A DNA stretch of 41,859 bases from an uncultured Clostridia bacterium (GCA_945915065.1 CAMEER010000010.1:1-41859), one strand, 5' to 3'; shown: positions 1 to 10,328, counted from the stretch's first letter. Notes: generated by a model not told the origin, from the sequence alone. A program made the numbers and translations.

Positions 1-1506
<1,506 letters not shown>

Positions 1507-1543
1507 AAACAGACTGCCGGCGAAGCCGAGGTTTTTGAAAGAC

Positions 1544-1583
1544 AAAAGAGGTAACTGCGTACCACGCAGTTGCCTCTTTTTTT
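1544..1583 (+). terminator. Rho-independent terminator of hppA
   Basis: A 17-bp stem (1544-1560 with 1564-1580, one G-U pair) with a 3-nt loop runs into seven T residues. It lies 37 bases after the hppA stop. Confidence 0.9.
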
Positions 1584-1654
1584 GTATGAGTATAAATTTT
1601 TGCGTCCCGGCGTACAATAGTCATGCAATCTGCGAAAAGATGGGAGGATCCGCC

Positions 1655-2203
1655 ATGAGTGACAGAAGATGGCGCAAATGGGAGCTAATCGGGCTGTTTG
1701 TCACACTGATCTTCGGCAACCTGCTGCACTTTGTCTACGACTGGAGCGGAAAGAACCGCATTGTGGCGGCGTTTGCCGCCACCAACGAATCGACTTGGGA
1801 GCACATGAAGCTGCTGGTGATCCCGTGGGTGGTGTGGTCGCTGGTGGAAGCCATCGCGCTGCGGGAGAACCGACAGCCGGTACTGTTGGCCCGGGCACTG
1901 GGTATGCTGGTGGGCGTGGTGTTCATTCCTGCCGTATACTATACCTATACCGGCGCCACAGGCGCCAGCAGCATGATTGTGGATGTGCTGCTGTTTCAGG
2001 CGGCGGTGCTGCTGGGAGCGTGGGTTTCGTGGCGGATACTGGCCAAGGGAAGCTGCATCGGCCCTGTGTGGTCGGCAGTGGGGCTGCTGCTCCTGCTGGG
2101 CGTATGGGCGCTGACGGTATGGTGGACCTACGATCCGCCGCAGCTGCCGCTGTTCACCGACCCCATTACAGGCCAAACGGGTCTGTTTGCAGGAAAGGAA
2201 TAG
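1655..2203 (+). CDS. Small polytopic membrane protein, DUF6512-like
   Basis: This is a 182-residue protein of unknown function with about five or six hydrophobic helices. The N-terminal part has a short Lys/Arg-rich start and then a helix with the segment FGNLLHFVYDWSG. The motif ATNESTWEHMKL lies between the first two helices and is typical of the DUF6512 group as I remember it. The start at 1655 is preceded by GGAGG at 1643-1647; the frame is open further upstream to 1472, but that would overlap the hppA terminator. It stands alone between two terminators. No catalytic residues are evident, and no function is assigned. Confidence 0.8.
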   Translation: MSDRRWRKWELIGLFVTLIFGNLLHFVYDWSGKNRIVAAFAATNESTWEHMKLLVIPWVVWSLVEAIALRENRQPVLLARALGMLVGVVFIPAVYYTYTGATGASSMIVDVLLFQAAVLLGAWVSWRILAKGSCIGPVWSAVGLLLLLGVWALTVWWTYDPPQLPLFTDPITGQTGLFAGKE

Positions 2204-2205
2204 GG

Positions 2206-2251
2206 AAAAAGAGACGGTGGAAAAGTCGAAAGACGATCCTCGTCTCTTTTT
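2206..2251 (+). terminator. Terminator after the DUF6512-like gene
   Basis: AAAAAGAGACG (2206-2216) pairs with CGTCTCTTTTT (2241-2251). A smaller GTC-GAAA-GAC hairpin sits inside the loop. It begins three bases after the stop codon. Confidence 0.75.
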
Positions 2252-2252
2252 C

Positions 2253-2281
2253 TTGACCGGCTACCGTTGTTGGGATATAAT
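2253..2281 (+). promoter_or_regulatory. Sigma-A-type promoter for xpaC-telA-TPM operon
   Basis: TTGACC (2253-2258), a 17-base spacer and TATAAT (2276-2281). It starts right at the end of the preceding terminator and lies 44 bases upstream of the xpaC start. Confidence 0.8.
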
Positions 2282-2324
2282 GGGATCACAATAGCAGTTT
2301 GCTGTGATTCGTTGAACGGAGGCG

Positions 2325-3053
2325 ATGGAATTGAAGAAGATCGTTCACAAGTCCGCCATTCCGCTGTATGTGGCGGCGGTGACATGGCTGCTGTACGCGC
2401 TGTTGTTTCCGCTATACAGGCTGCCCCATTTTCTGCTGGCAGCCGCTGCCGCCGCAGTGGTAGGGATAGTGGCCCGCCTGTTCTGCCGGGATACGGTGGA
2501 GGAAGTGCCCGAAGAGCCGGAGACCACCGGCAACGAGGAACTGGACAAGATGATTGCCGACAGTAAAAAAGCCATCGCGGAGATGAAGCGGCTGGATGAC
2601 AACATTGCTGACCCCACCATCTCTGCCCAGATCGTCCGGCTGCAGCAATTGACCGGAAAGATTTTCGCGCAGGTGGAGCAGAATCCGGAAAAGCTGCCAC
2701 AGATCCGCAAGTTTATGAACTATTACCTGCCCACAACGCTGAAGATCCTCAATGCCTATGACCGTATGGGTGAGCAGGGTGTGTCCGGCGAGAACATTAC
2801 CTCCACCATGCAGAAGGTGGAGGGCATGATGTCCACCATCATCACCGCCTTTGAAAAGCAGCTGGACAGCCTGTTCGGTTCGGAGGCCATGGATATCTCC
2901 ACCGATATGGTGGTGCTGGAGAACATGATGGCCCGGGAGGGACTGACAGAAGATCCCCTCCACAAAACGGTCACCTCCGAGGAGTCTCAGACGGAGCCTG
3001 CTGCCGAGGAGAAAACGCAGGTGGATGCCGGTGGTATCACCCTGGAACTTTGA
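2325..3053 (+). CDS. xpaC: XpaC-like protein (5-bromo-4-chloroindolyl phosphate hydrolysis family)
   Basis: This 242-residue membrane-anchored protein resembles Bacillus XpaC. Two hydrophobic helices (about residues 13-31 and 34-53) are followed by a soluble, largely helical domain with the family-typical stretch around KIFAQVEQNPEKLPQIRKFM and YYLPTTLKILNAYDRM. The name comes from an old plate phenotype; true enzymatic activity is unproven. The start is supported by GGAGG at 2318-2322. It is first in an operon with telA, the same pairing as xpaC-yaaN in Bacillus, which suggests a joint role at the envelope. The C-terminal 30 residues are acidic and low in complexity. Confidence 0.88.
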   Translation: MELKKIVHKSAIPLYVAAVTWLLYALLFPLYRLPHFLLAAAAAAVVGIVARLFCRDTVEEVPEEPETTGNEELDKMIADSKKAIAEMKRLDDNIADPTISAQIVRLQQLTGKIFAQVEQNPEKLPQIRKFMNYYLPTTLKILNAYDRMGEQGVSGENITSTMQKVEGMMSTIITAFEKQLDSLFGSEAMDISTDMVVLENMMAREGLTEDPLHKTVTSEESQTEPAAEEKTQVDAGGITLEL

Positions 3054-3101
3054 TACAAATAGTAATATATTGTCGAAATCATACAGAAAGGAATCAAAAC
3101 G

Positions 3102-4274
3102 ATGACTGATAACAACCTGCCTGAACTGACGTTGACCCCCGATACCGCCACAGCTGCGGAGATCCCCTCCCTGACCCTGACCCCTGAGGCGCCCGCCACT
3201 CCGGCTGCACCTGAGGTGAAGAAAGAGGTAGAGCCGGTGGTGCTGGATGAGAGCATGCTGACGGAGCAGGAGCGTGCCGCCGTCAACGAATTTTCCAAGA
3301 AGATCGATGTGCGCGACACCAATCAGGTACTGCAGTACGGCGCGGCCGCCCAGAAGAGCGTGGCCTCCTTCTCCGAGAGCGCACTGGCCAACGTCCGCGG
3401 CAAGGATATGGGCGAGATCGGTGAGGATCTCAGCCGCCTGGTGGTGGAGCTGAAGGGCTTTGGCGCCCCGGAGGAGAAGAAGGGTCTGGCGGGCCTGTTC
3501 AAAAAGGCCGGCAACCGTATTGAAACCATGAAGGCCCAGTACAGCAAGGTGGAGGCCAACGTGGACAAGATCGCCCAGAATCTGGAAAACCATCAGATTA
3601 CGCTGCTCAAGGACGTGGCCATGTTCGACCAGATGTATGAGCTGAACCTGAAGTACTACAAGGAATTGACCATGTACATTCTGGCCGGCAAAAAGCGTTT
3701 GGCGGACGTCCGCTCCGGCGAACTGGAGGAGCTGCGCAAGAAGGCGGAGGCCAGCGGTCTGGCGGAGGATGCACAGGCCTATAACGATCTGGTCAGCATG
3801 TGCGACCGGTTCGAGAAAAAGCTTCACGATCTGGAGCTGACCCGTATGGTGTCCATCCAGATGGGGCCCCAGACCCGCCTGCTGCAGAATAACGACACGC
3901 TGATGATCGAGAAGATCCAGTCCTCTTTGGTGAACACCATTCCCCTGTGGAAGAGCCAGATGGTGCTGGCGCTGGGTATGGAGCACAGCCGTCAGGCCAC
4001 GGCGGCCCAGAACGCCGTGACCGAGATGACCAACGAGCTGCTGAAAAAGAACGCCGATACCCTGAAAATGGGCACCATCGCCACCGCCAAGGAGGCGGAG
4101 CGCAGCGTGGTGGATATCGAGACCCTGCAGCACACCAACCAGCAGCTGATCTCCACGCTGGATGAGGTGGCCCGCATCCAGAAGGAGGGCGCCGCCAAGC
4201 GCAAGGAGGCCGAGGCTGAGCTGGGCAGAATCGAAGGCGAGCTGAAGCAGAAACTGATGGAGCTGCGTGGATAA
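3102..4274 (+). CDS. telA: TelA/YaaN-family toxic anion resistance protein
   Basis: This 390-residue protein belongs to the TelA family, named for tellurite resistance and also linked to resistance to membrane-active agents. The first 50 or so residues are Pro/Thr/Glu-rich and probably disordered. The remainder is almost entirely charged, predicted helical coiled coil, with the conserved tracts LYELNLKYYKEL-like (MYELNLKYYKELTMYILAGK) and TRLLQNNDTLMIEKIQSS. There is no signal peptide or membrane helix, so it should be cytosolic or peripheral. AAAGGA at 3086-3091 supports the start. It follows xpaC after 48 bases and precedes the TPM gene after 32, so the three genes are probably co-transcribed. 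The molecular function of TelA is not established. Confidence 0.93.
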   Translation: MTDNNLPELTLTPDTATAAEIPSLTLTPEAPATPAAPEVKKEVEPVVLDESMLTEQERAAVNEFSKKIDVRDTNQVLQYGAAAQKSVASFSESALANVRGKDMGEIGEDLSRLVVELKGFGAPEEKKGLAGLFKKAGNRIETMKAQYSKVEANVDKIAQNLENHQITLLKDVAMFDQMYELNLKYYKELTMYILAGKKRLADVRSGELEELRKKAEASGLAEDAQAYNDLVSMCDRFEKKLHDLELTRMVSIQMGPQTRLLQNNDTLMIEKIQSSLVNTIPLWKSQMVLALGMEHSRQATAAQNAVTEMTNELLKKNADTLKMGTIATAKEAERSVVDIETLQHTNQQLISTLDEVARIQKEGAAKRKEAEAELGRIEGELKQKLMELRG

Positions 4275-4306
4275 GGAAACGACCTCCTTGAAAGGAGAGA
4301 CAGCAT

Positions 4307-5320
4307 ATGAAATTTTTCAAGAAGCGCTCTGTGGCGTGGGTGGTGCTGGTGCTGGCCGTGGCAGCCAGCGTGTGTATCGGCTTTGCCCGGAAGGACCATT
4401 TTCTGGCCAAGCAGCCCACAGAGCTACTGGATGTGCAGTACCGCCAGTGGATCTGTGACGACGCCAAGCTGCTCAGCAGCGGGACAAAACAACTGATCGA
4501 GCAGTATAACGCCGATTGGGATGAGCGGTACTACGCCGTGGTGGCTGTGGCCACCGTGGAGCACCTGACAGGCTGGGAAGGCCAGGAGTATGCCGCCAAT
4601 CTGGGGCAGCAGTGGGGGCTTGGTGAGAACGACATGATCCTGCTGCTGGTAGAGGACGGCGACTGGCAGGTCTATTACGGCGACCGGGTCGGCGCCTGTA
4701 TGACCGATACCCAGCAGCAGAAACTGCGAAGTGCCATCGACAGCCCCTACTACACCGGCGACTTTGATACGGCGGTGACGGCATTCTTCCGGCAGAGCGA
4801 CGTGTTTTACGGCCAGGCGCAGCTGAATACCGGCGGAAGCTATAGCGGCGGCGATCCCGGTTGGTACGCGCAGGAGCCTGCCGCGGTCAAGACCGGCGGC
4901 GTATCCATCGGCGGTGTGGTTTTGCTGATCGTCGCCATCTTCGCGGTGTGGGTACTGCTGGATCGGATGCGTTATAACCGCTACCGCCGGCGGTATGTGA
5001 TGCCGGGCATCATCCCGCCTGTTGCCTACTACCCGATTTTCTGGGGACGGCGCCCTGCGGCACCTCGTGCGCCGCGCCCGCCCCGGCGGCCTTATAACGG
5101 CGGGCCGCGTCCGCCTTCGGGCGGCGGTCCCCGGCCCGGCGGCGGAGGATATCGGCCACCCCGCAGTACCCCGCGGCCCCAACCGCCCCGCAGCAGTTCC
5201 CGGCCCGGGAGCGGCTTCAGCGGCGGCGGATTTGGCGGAGGCAGCCGCAGTGGAGGCAGCCGCAGCGGCGGAAGCCGTGGGGGCTTTGGCGGAGGCGGCT
5301 TCGGCGGCGGACGCCGGTAA
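4307..5320 (+). CDS. TPM-domain membrane protein with Gly/Arg/Pro-rich tail
   Basis: This 337-residue protein has an N-terminal hydrophobic signal or anchor helix (about residues 8-24). A TPM domain (about 45-170) follows, recognisable from DDAKLLSSGTKQLIEQYN and NDMILLLVEDGDWQVYYG, and then a second membrane helix (about 199-220). The last 95 residues are a low-complexity tail of Arg, Pro, Ser and Gly, ending in repeated GGS/GGF units. TPM proteins (YgcG-like) are extracytoplasmic and some are reported phosphatases; catalytic activity is not evident here. Its position as third gene after xpaC-telA suggests an envelope stress role. AAAGGAG at 4291-4297 supports the start. A terminator follows directly. 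Confidence 0.88.
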   Translation: MKFFKKRSVAWVVLVLAVAASVCIGFARKDHFLAKQPTELLDVQYRQWICDDAKLLSSGTKQLIEQYNADWDERYYAVVAVATVEHLTGWEGQEYAANLGQQWGLGENDMILLLVEDGDWQVYYGDRVGACMTDTQQQKLRSAIDSPYYTGDFDTAVTAFFRQSDVFYGQAQLNTGGSYSGGDPGWYAQEPAAVKTGGVSIGGVVLLIVAIFAVWVLLDRMRYNRYRRRYVMPGIIPPVAYYPIFWGRRPAAPRAPRPPRRPYNGGPRPPSGGGPRPGGGGYRPPRSTPRPQPPRSSSRPGSGFSGGGFGGGSRSGGSRSGGSRGGFGGGGFGGGRR

Positions 5321-5335
5321 GACATTTTCCATAGG

Positions 5336-5367
5336 AAAGGCCCAATGGCACAGCCGTTGGGCCTTTT
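5336..5367 (+). terminator. Terminator of xpaC-telA-TPM operon
   Basis: AAAGGCCCAA (5336-5345) pairs with TTGGGCCTTT (5357-5366). An inner GGC/GCC pairing extends the stem, and a short T run follows. Confidence 0.85.
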
Positions 5368-5410
5368 GTGTCAATTTTTGTGATATTATAGGAATCGGAA
5401 CACATTATCC

Positions 5411-5439
5411 TTGACAGAAACTAAAGCGATTGCTATAAT
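5411..5439 (+). promoter_or_regulatory. Perfect consensus sigma-A promoter for the ABC exporter
   Basis: TTGACA (5411-5416), exactly 17 bases, then TATAAT (5434-5439). Transcription should begin near 5446, leaving a leader of about 125 bases before the ATPase gene. That leader holds a short TGACG-CCTG-CGTCA hairpin (5468-5481) and no clear ORF. Confidence 0.85.
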
Positions 5440-5571
5440 ACGCCCGCTTTTCAAAAATATTTCCATGTGACGCCTGCGTCAGGTATTGCTCATGACACAG
5501 CGTTATGTGATAGCATAAAAAGCGAGGATGAGAAAAACGCATCACCATATCACACCTCAGGAGGACATAAC

Positions 5572-6279
5572 ATGCTTTATATTCAACATTTGACCAAGCG
5601 TTACGGCGAAAAGAAAGCGGTGGATGATCTGAGCCTGCACATTGCCCCCGGCGAGATTTACGGCTTCATCGGTCATAACGGCGCAGGCAAAACCACCACC
5701 TTGAAGGCTGTGGTGGGGATCCTGCCCTTTGAGGAGGGAGAGATCACCATCAATGGCACACCTATAAAGGCAGATCCCTTGACATGCAAACGGCAGTTGG
5801 CCTATATCCCCGACAACCCGGATCTGTACGATTACATGACCGGCAGCAAGTATTTGAACTTTATCGCCGATATCTTTGGTGTGGGAGCAGAGGAGCGGCA
5901 GGAGCGCATCCGCAAATACGCGGACCTGTTTGAACTGACCGATGATCTGGCGCAGCCCATTGCCGCCTATTCCCACGGCATGAAGCAGAAGCTGGCCATC
6001 ATCTCCGCCTGGCTCCACCAGCCGAGGCTGATTATCATGGATGAACCCTTCGTGGGTCTGGATCCCAAAGCAGCCCACACGCTCAAAGGCATGATGCGGG
6101 AGGTCTGCGATCAGGGCGGCGCCATCTTTTTCTCCACCCATGTGCTGGAGGTGGCGGAGAAGCTGTGCGACAAGGTGGCCATCATCAAGGGTGGCCGGCT
6201 GATCCGCGCCGGCACCATGGAGGAGGTCAAGGGCGACGACTCTCTGGAAGAAGTGTTCCTTGAACTGGAGGGTGAATGA
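5572..6279 (+). CDS. ABC transporter ATP-binding protein (exporter type)
   Basis: This 235-residue ATPase energises the membrane protein encoded next to it. The Walker A motif GHNGAGKT is at residues 34-41, the signature is YSHGMKQKL, Walker B is LIIMDEPFVGLD, and the switch His is in FFSTHVLEV. The architecture resembles the CcmA/EcsA group of drug, lipid or bacteriocin exporters rather than importers, and no solute-binding protein is nearby. The start at 5572 is chosen because AGGAGGACATAAC directly precedes it; the frame is open back to 5467 but without a ribosome site. Its stop overlaps the start of the permease gene (ATGA), indicating translational coupling. Substrate unknown. Confidence 0.93.
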   Translation: MLYIQHLTKRYGEKKAVDDLSLHIAPGEIYGFIGHNGAGKTTTLKAVVGILPFEEGEITINGTPIKADPLTCKRQLAYIPDNPDLYDYMTGSKYLNFIADIFGVGAEERQERIRKYADLFELTDDLAQPIAAYSHGMKQKLAIISAWLHQPRLIIMDEPFVGLDPKAAHTLKGMMREVCDQGGAIFFSTHVLEVAEKLCDKVAIIKGGRLIRAGTMEEVKGDDSLEEVFLELEGE

Positions 6280-7874
6280 TGCTGAAGACTCTGCTGAAAA
6301 AACAACTGCTGGAGCTGAACCGCAGCTTTTTCTATGATGCCAAGAAGAACACCGCCCGCTCCAAAGCTTCCAGCATTCTGCTGATCGTGCTGTACGCGCT
6401 GCTGATGGTGGGCGTCATCGGCGGCATGTTCACCTTCATGGCCATAGGCCTGTGCCAGCCACTGGTGGAAATGGGCATGGGCTGGCTGTACTACGCGCTG
6501 ATCATTCTGATCGCCGTCTTTCTGGGAGTGTTCGGCAGCGTATTCAACACCTATTCCAGCCTGTACAAGGCCAAGGACAACGACCTGCTGCTGTCCCTGC
6601 CTGTCCCGGTGGGGGATATCCTTGTGGTGCGGCTGACGGGCGTGTATCTGATGGGCCTGATGTTCAGCGCCGTGGTGATGGTGCCTGCCGTGGTGGTGTA
6701 TCTTACCGTAGCGCCCGGTGCGGGCGCTGTGATTGGCGGTGTGGTGCTGACGCTGCTGGTGTCGGTGTTCGTTCTGGAGCTGTCCTGCGTGCTGGGCTGG
6801 GTGGTGGCAAAGATCAGCACCAGGATCCGGCATAAGAGTATTATCACGGTGCTGCTTTCTCTGGGCTTTCTGGCCCTGTACTACTATGTGTATTTCAATG
6901 CCTACCAGCTGCTTGGCTCCATCATGACCAACGCCGATCAGTTGGGCCGGAGCATCCGGGGCTGGGGCTATCCCCTGTATCTGATGGGCCGGGGCGCCAT
7001 GGGCGAGGTTGTACCGCTGCTGGTGGTATTGGCTGTCGTGGGACTGCTGTTGGCGGTGATCTATCGGGTGCTGTCCCGCAGCTTCCTGAAAATGGCAACT
7101 GCAGCCGATAAGACCGTCAAGGCGAAGTATCAGGAAAAGGTGGTCCGGGTTCGCAGCGTGCGCCGTGCGCTGTTGGGTCGGGAGACCGGCCGCTATCTGG
7201 CCAGCCCTACCTATATGCTCAACTGCTCTTTGGGCACGCTGTTTCTGCTTATCATGGCAGTGTTGGCTCTGCTGAAAGGCCGGGACGTCTTTTTGATGCT
7301 GGGCGCTGTCTTTGCGGGCGGCGAGGATTTCGTGGCGGTGCTCACGGCGCTGATGCTGTGCATGATCGCCTCCATGAACGACATCACCGCTCCGTCGGTG
7401 TCGCTGGAGGGCAAGAGCCTGTGGATCGCCCAGTCCTTGCCGGTGAAGCCGTGGCATGTGCTGCGTGCCAAGCTGGAGCTGCACCTGCTGCTGACGGAAA
7501 TCCCGCTGCTGCTGTGCGCCGTGTGTGTGGCGGCGGTGTCCGGTGTCAAGCCGCTGGAGGCGGTGCTGTTGGTGGTAACGCCGGTGGTATTCACGTTGTT
7601 CAGCGCGGCGCTGGGCCTGTTTTTGAATTTGAAGCGGCCTAACCTGACGTGGACCAACGAAGCGGCTCCGGTGAAGCAGAGCCTGAGCGTACTGATGGCG
7701 ATGCTGGGCGGTTGGGCGCTGGCAATCGCGCTGGGCGCGGGGTACTATTTCCTGATGGATCGCGTCAGCGGCGCGGTGTTCCTGCTGGCGGCCGTAGCCT
7801 TGATGCTGGCGGCGGCGCTGGTACTGCTGCACTGGCTGCGCACCTCCGGCGCAAGGATATACGCGCAGCTGTAA
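6276..7874 (+). CDS. ABC exporter permease, 12-helix type
   Basis: This 532-residue integral membrane protein has about twelve hydrophobic helices in two halves, separated by a basic cytoplasmic segment near residues 265-310 (the region of KYQEKVVRVRSVRRALLG). It matches the general form of large Firmicute ABC-2-like permeases that pair with a single CcmA-type ATPase. It overlaps the ATPase gene by four bases and closes the two-gene operon. A second ATG at 6279 would be an equally possible start. The cargo cannot be told from sequence. Confidence 0.88.
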   Translation: MMLKTLLKKQLLELNRSFFYDAKKNTARSKASSILLIVLYALLMVGVIGGMFTFMAIGLCQPLVEMGMGWLYYALIILIAVFLGVFGSVFNTYSSLYKAKDNDLLLSLPVPVGDILVVRLTGVYLMGLMFSAVVMVPAVVVYLTVAPGAGAVIGGVVLTLLVSVFVLELSCVLGWVVAKISTRIRHKSIITVLLSLGFLALYYYVYFNAYQLLGSIMTNADQLGRSIRGWGYPLYLMGRGAMGEVVPLLVVLAVVGLLLAVIYRVLSRSFLKMATAADKTVKAKYQEKVVRVRSVRRALLGRETGRYLASPTYMLNCSLGTLFLLIMAVLALLKGRDVFLMLGAVFAGGEDFVAVLTALMLCMIASMNDITAPSVSLEGKSLWIAQSLPVKPWHVLRAKLELHLLLTEIPLLLCAVCVAAVSGVKPLEAVLLVVTPVVFTLFSAALGLFLNLKRPNLTWTNEAAPVKQSLSVLMAMLGGWALAIALGAGYYFLMDRVSGAVFLLAAVALMLAAALVLLHWLRTSGARIYAQL

Positions 7875-7894
7875 CAAGCGTTTCCTTATATCCG

Positions 7895-7924
7895 ATATCC
7901 CCGGCTTTGCCGGGGATATTTGTT
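7895..7924 (+). terminator. Terminator of ABC exporter operon
   Basis: ATATCCCCGGC (7895-7905) pairs perfectly with GCCGGGGATAT (7909-7919), followed by TTGTTT. The stretch from here to 8138 holds no gene. Confidence 0.85.
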
Positions 7925-8004
7925 TCAAAAATTCGTATTTCAGGGGCTGACTCTGCCGCTGTGATGGAATGTCCTGATTAACGCAAGGGTTGATTTTGAA
8001 ACGG

Positions 8005-8040
8005 AACAGCAGCCCGGGAGGAGATGCCCGGGCTGCTGTT
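8005..8040 (-). terminator. Hairpin terminator of the M20/ABC importer operon
   Basis: A perfect 14-bp stem, AACAGCAGCCCGGG (8005-8018) with its complement at 8027-8040, has an 8-base loop. It lies 98 bases beyond the M20 hydrolase stop. The T tract is short on either strand, so it may serve both converging transcripts. Confidence 0.7.
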
Positions 8041-8138
8041 CATTTTATGGTGTTCTGCGCAAAGGTCTGCACCCCTTTGCGCGGTTATGGAACGCTTCTT
8101 ATATCCGTTTGACAGTGCATGTCCGGTGGGAACCGGAA

Positions 8139-9575
8139 TCAATACCGTCCGATGGGAGGCGCCACATAATCCGGCAGCGGGCAGCGGTATTTGCCGCCGT
8201 TTTTCCGGATCAGTTCCTCCTTTGCTTTCTGGATCAGCTCCGGCTGGGCCATGGTGCGGATGGCAGAGAGCGTCATGACCTCCGCAGCCCGGAGCATACC
8301 TTTCATGCCGATACCGGAGCAGGCAAAGGCGGTGTTCTGCCAGGAGTGGCCTACGTTGCCCAGACACGCCGTTGCCACATGAAACATGACGGTCGGTGTG
8401 GCGTATCCTACGTCGCCCACGTCGGTTGAGCCGGAATTATATCCCGTTTCTTTGGGATTGAAGGGATGCACCATGCTGTCCAGCGGCTTTTCCAACGCCT
8501 TGTCCAATTCCTCCGGCGCAAAATAGGCCCCCAGCTTTTCCCGAATACCTGCCATGGTGGAGCGGGGGTATGTGCGGAGGAATCCGGCCGCCAGATCGTA
8601 GTCATCCTCCGTCCAGTCGGGTGCGCCCAGCTCCTGGAAGCACTGATCCACCACGGCGCCCAGCGTGCGGTTTGCCGTATAGTCGGAGAAAGCCATGGTG
8701 ATCTCGTACTGCATTTTGGTTCCGGTCATCAGCGCCGCACCCTTGGCCACATCCACCACACGGGTGAACAGCTCCTGCACCTGACTGACTTTAGGCGCCC
8801 GAACCTCATACTTGATAACGGCGCAGCTCTGTACCACGTTGGGGGCGCTGCCGCCGGCGTCAGAGTAGGCATAGTGGATACGGGCGGCGTCGATCATGTG
8901 CTCCCGCAGATAGTTGCATCCCACGTTCATCAGTTCCACAGCGTCCAGTGCGCTGCGGCCCAGATGGGGCTCGGCGCCGGCATGTGCCGCTACGCCGGTA
9001 AAGGTGAAGTTAGCGCCCATAATGGCTACGCTGCCTTTGGAGCCCACCTCGTTGATGGTCTCCGGATGCCATGTGTAGGCAAAGTCCACATTATCGAAAT
9101 ATCCGGCCCGGGCAATGAACTGCTTCGCGCCTGCGCCCTCTTCCGCAGGACAGCCGAAAAAGATCACCGTGCCGTCCTTGCTCTCCTTGACAAGATAGTC
9201 TTTCAACGCCACAGCGGCGGCATAACATCCCGCGCCCAGCAGATTATGACCGCAGCCGTGTCCGGCGCCGCCGGGCTCTACGGCCTCCTGCACAGGACAG
9301 CCTGCCTTTTGGCTGAGTCCCGCCAAAGCGTCATATTCCGCCAGAAAACCGACCGTAGGCTTGCCGCTGCCGTTTTGGAAAGTGGCGGTAAAGGCGGTGG
9401 GAATGCCGGCAATGCCCTCTTCAATGGCAAAGCCCTTTTTTTTCAATGCCTCCATCAGCGCCGCGGCAGAACGGACCTCCTCGTAGGAAAGCTCTGCGTA
9501 ATTCCAGATCTCCTTTGCCAGCGCCACGGCGGCGTCTGCTTTGGAGGCAACAAGGTCTTTGACTGTCTGGATCAT
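8139..9575 (-). CDS. M20 family amidohydrolase, AbgB-like
   Basis: This 478-residue metallohydrolase resembles the B subunit of p-aminobenzoyl-glutamate hydrolase and related N-acyl amino acid amidohydrolases. Visible are the metal-site segment GGAGHGCGHNLLGAG, the acidic pair in FGCPAEEGAG, and the dimerisation-domain stretch GVAAHAGAEPHLGRSALDA. All M20 ligand types (His, Asp, Glu) appear present. No signal peptide is seen, so it is cytosolic. It is the last gene behind a polar amino acid ABC importer, 18 bases after the ATPase, with AAAGGAG upstream. The neighbours suggest that an imported N-acyl amino acid, dipeptide or aminobenzoyl-glutamate is hydrolysed inside the cell; the exact substrate is inference. 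No AbgA partner is adjacent. Confidence 0.9.
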   Translation of the reverse strand: MIQTVKDLVASKADAAVALAKEIWNYAELSYEEVRSAAALMEALKKKGFAIEEGIAGIPTAFTATFQNGSGKPTVGFLAEYDALAGLSQKAGCPVQEAVEPGGAGHGCGHNLLGAGCYAAAVALKDYLVKESKDGTVIFFGCPAEEGAGAKQFIARAGYFDNVDFAYTWHPETINEVGSKGSVAIMGANFTFTGVAAHAGAEPHLGRSALDAVELMNVGCNYLREHMIDAARIHYAYSDAGGSAPNVVQSCAVIKYEVRAPKVSQVQELFTRVVDVAKGAALMTGTKMQYEITMAFSDYTANRTLGAVVDQCFQELGAPDWTEDDYDLAAGFLRTYPRSTMAGIREKLGAYFAPEELDKALEKPLDSMVHPFNPKETGYNSGSTDVGDVGYATPTVMFHVATACLGNVGHSWQNTAFACSGIGMKGMLRAAEVMTLSAIRTMAQPELIQKAKEELIRKNGGKYRCPLPDYVAPPIGRY

Positions 9576-9593
9576 ACCTTTGATCTCCTTTGC

Positions 9594-10328
9594 TTACAAT
9601 ACCATACTCAGGAATTTGATGGTGCTGGGATCGTGAGGACAGGTGAAAATCTGTTCCGGTGTGCCTTCCTCCTTGATCACGCCGTCGCAGATAAACAGCA
9701 CCCGGTCCGAGACCTCCCGCGCAAAGCTCATCTCATGGGTGACGATGAGGATCGTCATGCCGCTGCGGGTCAGTTCCCGGATCACGTTCAGCACTTCCTT
9801 CACCATCTCTGGGTCCAATGCGGAGGTGGGCTCGTCAAAAAGCATGACCTCCGGCTTCATGGCCAGCGCCCGGACGATGGCGAGCCGCTGCTTCTGCCCG
9901 CCGGACAGCTTGCGGGGATATTCCTCCGCTTTGTCACTGAGCCCCACCCGGCATAGCAAGGCCATGGCGTCTTCCCGGGCCTGCTCCTTGGGAACTTTTT
10001 TTTCCAGTACCGGAGCAAGCGTCACGTTTTCCAGCACGGTCATGTTGGGGAACACGTTGAAGTGCTGGAACACCATGCCGATGCTTTGCCGGTATTTGCT
10101 GATGTCCAGCTTTTTGTCGGTGATGTCCTGACCCCTGAAAAAGACCTTTCCTGCGTCGGGCATCTCCAGCCGGTTCAGGCAGCGCAGAAACGTGGACTTT
10201 CCGCCGCCGCTGGGGCCGATGATGGACACCACCTTGCCCCGACGGATCTCAGTGGTGATCCCTTTCAGGACTTCCAGCTGGCCGAAATTCTTTTTCAGAT
10301 CCTCTGTCCGTAAGATCACATCAGTCAC
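9594..10328 (-). CDS. Polar amino acid ABC importer, ATP-binding protein
   Basis: This 244-residue ATPase is of the GlnQ/HisP type. Walker A is GPSGGGKS at residues 38-45, followed by the Q-loop region [18 protein letters not shown], the signature LSGGQKQR, Walker [15 protein letters not shown] and the switch segment [11 protein letters not shown]. This is the typical pattern for polar amino acid uptake. Its start overlaps the permease stop by eight bases, so it belongs to the SBP-permease-ATPase-M20 operon on the minus strand. Confidence 0.95.
   Translation of the reverse strand: MTDVILRTEDLKKNFGQLEVLKGITTEIRRGKVVSIIGPSGGGKSTFLRCLNRLEMPDAGKVFFRGQDITDKKLDISKYRQSIGMVFQHFNVFPNMTVLENVTLAPVLEKKVPKEQAREDAMALLCRVGLSDKAEEYPRKLSGGQKQRLAIVRALAMKPEVMLFDEPTSALDPEMVKEVLNVIRELTRSGMTILIVTHEMSFAREVSDRVLFICDGVIKEEGTPEQIFTCPHDPSTIKFLSMVL

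Noticed and set aside
2412-4133. Long minus-strand open frame of 573 codons opposite xpaC and telA
   Set aside because: It is His/Leu/Gln-rich antisense sequence of the two genes, with no start context; GC-rich third positions keep the reverse frame open.
5040-5320. GGCGGC-rich repeated DNA as a possible repeat element
   Set aside because: It is the in-frame coding of the Gly/Arg/Pro tail of the TPM protein, not an independent repeat.
6111-7928. 605-codon minus-strand frame opposite the ABC permease
   Set aside because: Composition (Gln/His/Arg-rich) is that of an antisense shadow, and the plus-strand permease is clearly real.
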